This document shows positions 61,390 to 64,000 of a DNA stretch of 64,000 nucleotides, one piece after another (the stretch's first letter is position 1; every line of letters starts with the position of its first letter). The DNA is taken from the NCBI RefSeq assembly GCF_002025255.2, contig NZ_CP054589.1, positions 1 through 64,000 on the forward strand, given 5' to 3'. The DNA comes from Halolamina sp. CBA1230. GTDB taxonomy: Archaea; Halobacteriota; Halobacteria; Halobacteriales; Haloferacaceae. The notes under the pieces are model-generated. The model saw only the letters and a list, made by a program, of their open reading frames with translations. It searched no databases and had not been told where the DNA came from. The translations under genes and the position numbers were made by a program.

Positions 61390-61941
61390 TTAGCGGATGG
61401 CACGGTCAGCCACGTCCATCATCTGCTCACGAGCGGCTTCGACATCCGAGTAGAGCGCCAACGCGTGCTTGATGAGGCGACGGTCTTCCAGATTCTCCTC
61501 CCACTGCGTGATCACGTCGCGACGGTCGCGGAGCTCGGCACTTGCAAGGTCACCGTCAGCGAGCGACTGTTCGAGCTCCTCCCACGTCTCAACGTCGTAG
61601 GTCGCCTGCCACTCCTCGATCTCCTCGGTGATCGCGGCCAATTCGTTGCGCAGCTCTTCGCGCGTGTTCTCCTCGATGAGCGTCCGGATCTCCTCGAAGA
61701 GCAGGCGCGTATAGTCCGGCTGGTAGCGCGTCGTCTCACCGGCCTCGACGCGGCGCAGCTGGCCCTGGTCGACGAGATCCTGGAGTTCCTCGTTGGTCGT
61801 ATTCCAGGCAGCGTCGGCCTGCTCGCTAATCCAGTTGACCGACCGCGGTTCGCGAAGCGTCTCAGCGACCGCACGAATACGGTCGCGTGCGCTCATCGAC
61901 TCACTCCACGACTGGACCCCATCTCGCGAGGATTCGGACAT
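61390..61941 (-). CDS. Orphan TumA-like winged-helix protein
   Basis: A 183-residue protein; I choose the ATG at 61941, six bases after AGGTG, over a GTG three codons earlier. Winged helix (ARDRIRAVAETLREPRSVNW...TTNEELQDLVDQGQLRRVE), a long coiled coil (EIRTLIEENTREELRNELAA), and the C-terminal block WEENLEDRRLIKHALALYSD are as in the two TumA-like genes. No TumE-like partner follows on its strand. It might cross-regulate the neighbouring pair. Confidence 0.65.
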   Translation of the reverse strand: MSESSRDGVQSWSESMSARDRIRAVAETLREPRSVNWISEQADAAWNTTNEELQDLVDQGQLRRVEAGETTRYQPDYTRLLFEEIRTLIEENTREELRNELAAITEEIEEWQATYDVETWEELEQSLADGDLASAELRDRRDVITQWEENLEDRRLIKHALALYSDVEAAREQMMDVADRAIR

Positions 61942-62100
61942 GCGTGGCACCTCTTACGACAGTGTTGGCGCTGAACTCGCATATGTTTGTACCCTCTTGC
62001 ATAACCAAGAGTACGTTGCGAGCGAGAACGTCCGGACGTTGAAATGCGATACCGACAGAAGCTATGAGCCAACCGATGCACAACCGATATACTGACTTAG

Positions 62101-62406
62101 CAGAACTGCGGCCAACCGGCGAGGCGTCCCACATTCCGGACACGAGGCTGGACGAGCCAGACGTGTCCGGAGTGCGGAGAGCAGGACGGGACGGTTCGGC
62201 ATCGAGAGACACTGACCTGTCCCTGCGGGTTCGAGGGACACGCCGATCTCACAGCCGCAGAGACGTTCCTCCGGCGGAACACCGAGCAGCAAGTCAGGCC
62301 GATGGCGCGGCCCGTGCGGTTCCAGTGGGACAATCACGAGTGGCGTTCGACCACAGACGCCCCTGAACTCGGGACAAATCCCAAAGAACAGCGCACAAAC
62401 CCGTAA
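62101..62406 (+). pseudogene. TnpB C-terminal fragment
   Basis: The frame contains [20 protein letters not shown], then [20 protein letters not shown], which is the zinc ribbon and RuvC-III block (with [10 protein letters not shown] giving the last Asp) of haloarchaeal TnpB proteins. A stop precedes it in frame at 62098-62100, and nothing upstream encodes the rest. It is the relic of a different TnpB lineage from the one at 54403. Confidence 0.65.
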
Positions 62407-62580
62407 GTCACTCCCGTGGACCATCGTCCAGCGTGGAGGAGCCTCACTTCAAGGTGGACGTCAATACGTTACATTCGACGAGGACGAGAGAATTGACGCA
62501 ATCAGGGATATTGGTCCTATTTGATTAAGAGGAGTACGCAGTGTTGTATTCAGGCGTCTGGATTCCGAACGGGCCCGGTT

Positions 62581-62805
62581 CTACTCCGTTAGGGGGAGTA
62601 CGATTCCGAACAGAATGGGGCTCGTGGCGAACAGTAGTAGCCCTACCCCGGCAAGCAAGAGGAATAACGTCTCCTCCCAGCCCGGCACCGAGATGTAGTT
62701 CTCTGCGAGGTATCCTCCGAGTTCACCCACAAACATGAGAACCAACCCGACCAGCACGCCCCGCTTGACGAACGACGGATAGTCAATATTTCCGTATCTC
62801 CCCAT
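62581..62805 (-). CDS. Small two-helix membrane protein
   Basis: A 74-residue protein with two hydrophobic helices (GVLVGLVLMFVGELGGYLAE and TLFLLLAGVGLLLFATSPIL) and a short polar N-terminus. Similar small membrane proteins are frequent in haloarchaea; function is unknown. It is divergent from the next small membrane protein across an 80-bp AT-rich gap. Confidence 0.6.
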   Translation of the reverse strand: MGRYGNIDYPSFVKRGVLVGLVLMFVGELGGYLAENYISVPGWEETLFLLLAGVGLLLFATSPILFGIVLPLTE

Positions 62806-62885
62806 ATCGCGTCGGGAAACGGAATGCTGACGTTTACCTCTTTCGAGGTCGAAAGCGATTTTACCGATAGCACGAACGTTAGTAC

Positions 62886-63128
62886 ATGACTTCGGGAGTA
62901 TGGGAGATTGGGATTGAAGTCGTCACACTATTCGCTTACGCACTCGTTTCCGGGATACTGACCTATGTGGGTGTCCTCTCCGAACAGTTGGCCGTTGAGA
63001 CGTTCACCACCGGCCCAACACCGTTGGCGATTTGGTTTCTAATGCTGGGCACGGTCGCTCTATACGGTGGCGTGGTCGCAGTAGGCCGAGATCTGTTGCT
63101 TTCGCAGTTATTTGCCCTGATGAGTTGA
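62886..63128 (+). CDS. Small two-helix membrane protein
   Basis: An 80-residue protein with two hydrophobic helices (VVTLFAYALVSGILTYVGVL and PLAIWFLMLGTVALYGGVVA). No motif. Divergent partner of the gene at 62581; the two may share a promoter region. The 224 bases after it hold nothing recognisable. Confidence 0.6.
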   Translation: MTSGVWEIGIEVVTLFAYALVSGILTYVGVLSEQLAVETFTTGPTPLAIWFLMLGTVALYGGVVAVGRDLLLSQLFALMS

Positions 63129-63352
63129 ACCGGCTGAGGTCTTGCTATATCTGGCTCTGTCGGAAGTCTCAGAGTGACTGAATCACTGTGGGCCGGTAAG
63201 GACATTTTCTGTACTGAGCGAATCTATCCTTCTGAGTGAGGCCTGTTCCGTACTGCCTCTGAATCATCGTCTTCTCCGGTAGCTGTCTATTCGCGCCAGC
63301 AAGAGAATGGCGCGCTTCGGTGACTGTACCGACGGGCGTTGGAGTGGTTCAG

Positions 63353-63844
63353 ATGCATATGGTCATCTACGCGCTCGTAGAGGCATCGACAGAAAACGAA
63401 GCATTGGCTACAGGGAAAACGGTGTTCAATCGGTTAGTCGGCTCTGAGCCGCATTCCTGCGCAGTATTCGACTATTTCGTGACCTTCAACGAGGAGGACA
63501 CGTCCGTTGCGGGGAAGGCGCGATGGGGTGAGCTCCCGACTGCAGCCCCCGTCGCCTCTGATGACGGCCAAGACCTGCTCGAGCGTGGCTGGAAGGCGAC
63601 GAAGGAGGAATTCAAGCGTAATCTCGACCGGGTGAAGGAGGCCGTCGACGAGCTCTCCGACGAGGAGATCATGCGCGACGAGGACCTCGTCCGGCACGCC
63701 TTCCACCAGGTCGGTGCGTACGACGGCCCGACGATCTTCCTGTACACCGAACACGGAACCGGCATTCGCCACCGAGGACAGCTGGATCGACTCCTCGAGG
63801 AGAGTGAAGAGCTCTGGATCGTGCCCGCTGACGTCCACTTCTGA
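63353..63844 (+). CDS. Conserved haloarchaeal-type protein of unknown function
   Basis: A 163-residue protein from the ATG at 63353. An opening strand (MVIYALVEASTENEALATGK) looks like a ferredoxin-like beta-alpha unit, then ARWGELPTAAPVASDDGQDL, a long helix (ATKEEFKRNLDRVKEAVDEL) and a strand-rich end (GPTIFLYTEHGTGIRHRGQL). Small ORFs of this pattern occur on many haloarchaeal replicons. Its function is unknown. A partial gene starts three bases after its stop. Confidence 0.6.
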   Translation: MHMVIYALVEASTENEALATGKTVFNRLVGSEPHSCAVFDYFVTFNEEDTSVAGKARWGELPTAAPVASDDGQDLLERGWKATKEEFKRNLDRVKEAVDELSDEEIMRDEDLVRHAFHQVGAYDGPTIFLYTEHGTGIRHRGQLDRLLEESEELWIVPADVHF

Positions 63845-63847
63845 ATA

Positions 63848-64000
63848 ATGCCCAGGATCACCAACTGGCGACGCGAGAGCCGCTCGCCGACGCTTGCGTA
63901 TCGGAACACCGAGACCGGTGCGCGAGCCGTCCTGCATCGAGCCCCGGATTCCTACCGGTACAAGTGGCGCGGAGCAATCCTCATCGACGGCTACCCGGTG
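63848..64000 (+). CDS. Partial gene running off the window
   Basis: ATG at 63848, three bases after the previous stop; open to the window end. The 51 visible residues begin MPRITNWRRESRSPTLAYRN and continue TGARAVLHRAPDSYRYKWRG, a strand-rich, basic pattern that matches a small haloarchaeal family seen beside the previous gene type. Function unknown. Confidence 0.55.
   Translation, partial: MPRITNWRRESRSPTLAYRNTETGARAVLHRAPDSYRYKWRGAILIDGYPV

Noticed and set aside
62064-62366. A 100-codon frame starting MSQPMHNRYTDL
   Set aside because: Another frame over the same bases encodes a clear TnpB zinc-ribbon fragment.
1-64000. CRISPR array or tRNA/rRNA genes
   Set aside because: No regularly spaced direct repeats and no tRNA-like cloverleaf or rRNA-like sequence were noticed on reading; a covariance-model scan was not possible.

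Overview
The window is haloarchaeal. The predicted proteins are strongly acidic. There are two archaeal TFB genes, an RPA-type OB-fold protein, a Tat-type lipoprotein signal, haloarchaeal-style IS1595, IS6 and TnpB elements, and many small zinc-ribbon and winged-helix proteins. I cannot name a genus. No rRNA, tRNA or CRISPR array was seen.

Region 1 (about 1-27.7 kb) is a surface-glycan or exopolysaccharide locus. It carries four family-4 glycosyltransferases, a family-8-like glycosyltransferase, a GT-C-like membrane protein, a Wzx-type flippase and four NAD-dependent epimerase/dehydratases. It also has four alkaline-phosphatase-fold 'sulfatase-like' enzymes, a SAM methyltransferase, and a GalU / UDP-glucose dehydrogenase / UDP-glucuronate decarboxylase set that would make UDP-glucose, UDP-glucuronate and UDP-xylose. 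The locus is a patchwork. Between 9.9 and 21.0 kb it holds a decayed IS6 copy, three IS1595 copies (one inserted with a clean 8-bp target duplication), and two genes of unknown, possibly viral, origin.

Region 2 (about 28.1-42.1 kb) looks like the core of a plasmid or integrated conjugative element. One operon encodes a small pilin-like protein, a large secreted protein, a lipoprotein, a polytopic VirB6-like protein, a PrgI/VirB4-N-like protein, a VirB4-type ATPase and a 1431-residue VirD4/HerA-type ATPase. The last of these carries extra C-terminal DNA-processing-like domains. A 380-bp stretch rich in TTACGGCA-type repeats and hairpins follows, which I read as a candidate replication origin, then a prim-pol-like primase. 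No relaxase was recognised.

Region 3 (about 42-63 kb) is accessory. It holds three PIN toxin/antitoxin pairs, two TumA/TumE-like pairs plus an orphan TumA-like gene, an HTH/nucleotidyltransferase pair clipped by a TnpB element, several zinc-ribbon proteins, two TFB genes and an RPA-like gene.

Three signals stand out. (a) Five copies of a long-spaced inverted repeat, TTAACCAACA-N21..23-TGTTGGTTAA, all intergenic, split regions 2-3 into blocks from 28.1 to 60.1 kb; the arms are always about 32 bp (three helical turns) apart. (b) A 550-650 bp GC-rich noncoding leader is duplicated in front of a TFB gene and an unrelated RPA gene. It includes the first codons, a conserved 19-bp hairpin, and a second hairpin whose two arms change together between copies; a shorter leader of the same layout precedes the second TFB. 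(c) The coupling-type ATPase appears fused to nuclease-like and primase-helicase-like winged-helix domains, beside a primase that lacks its own helicase.
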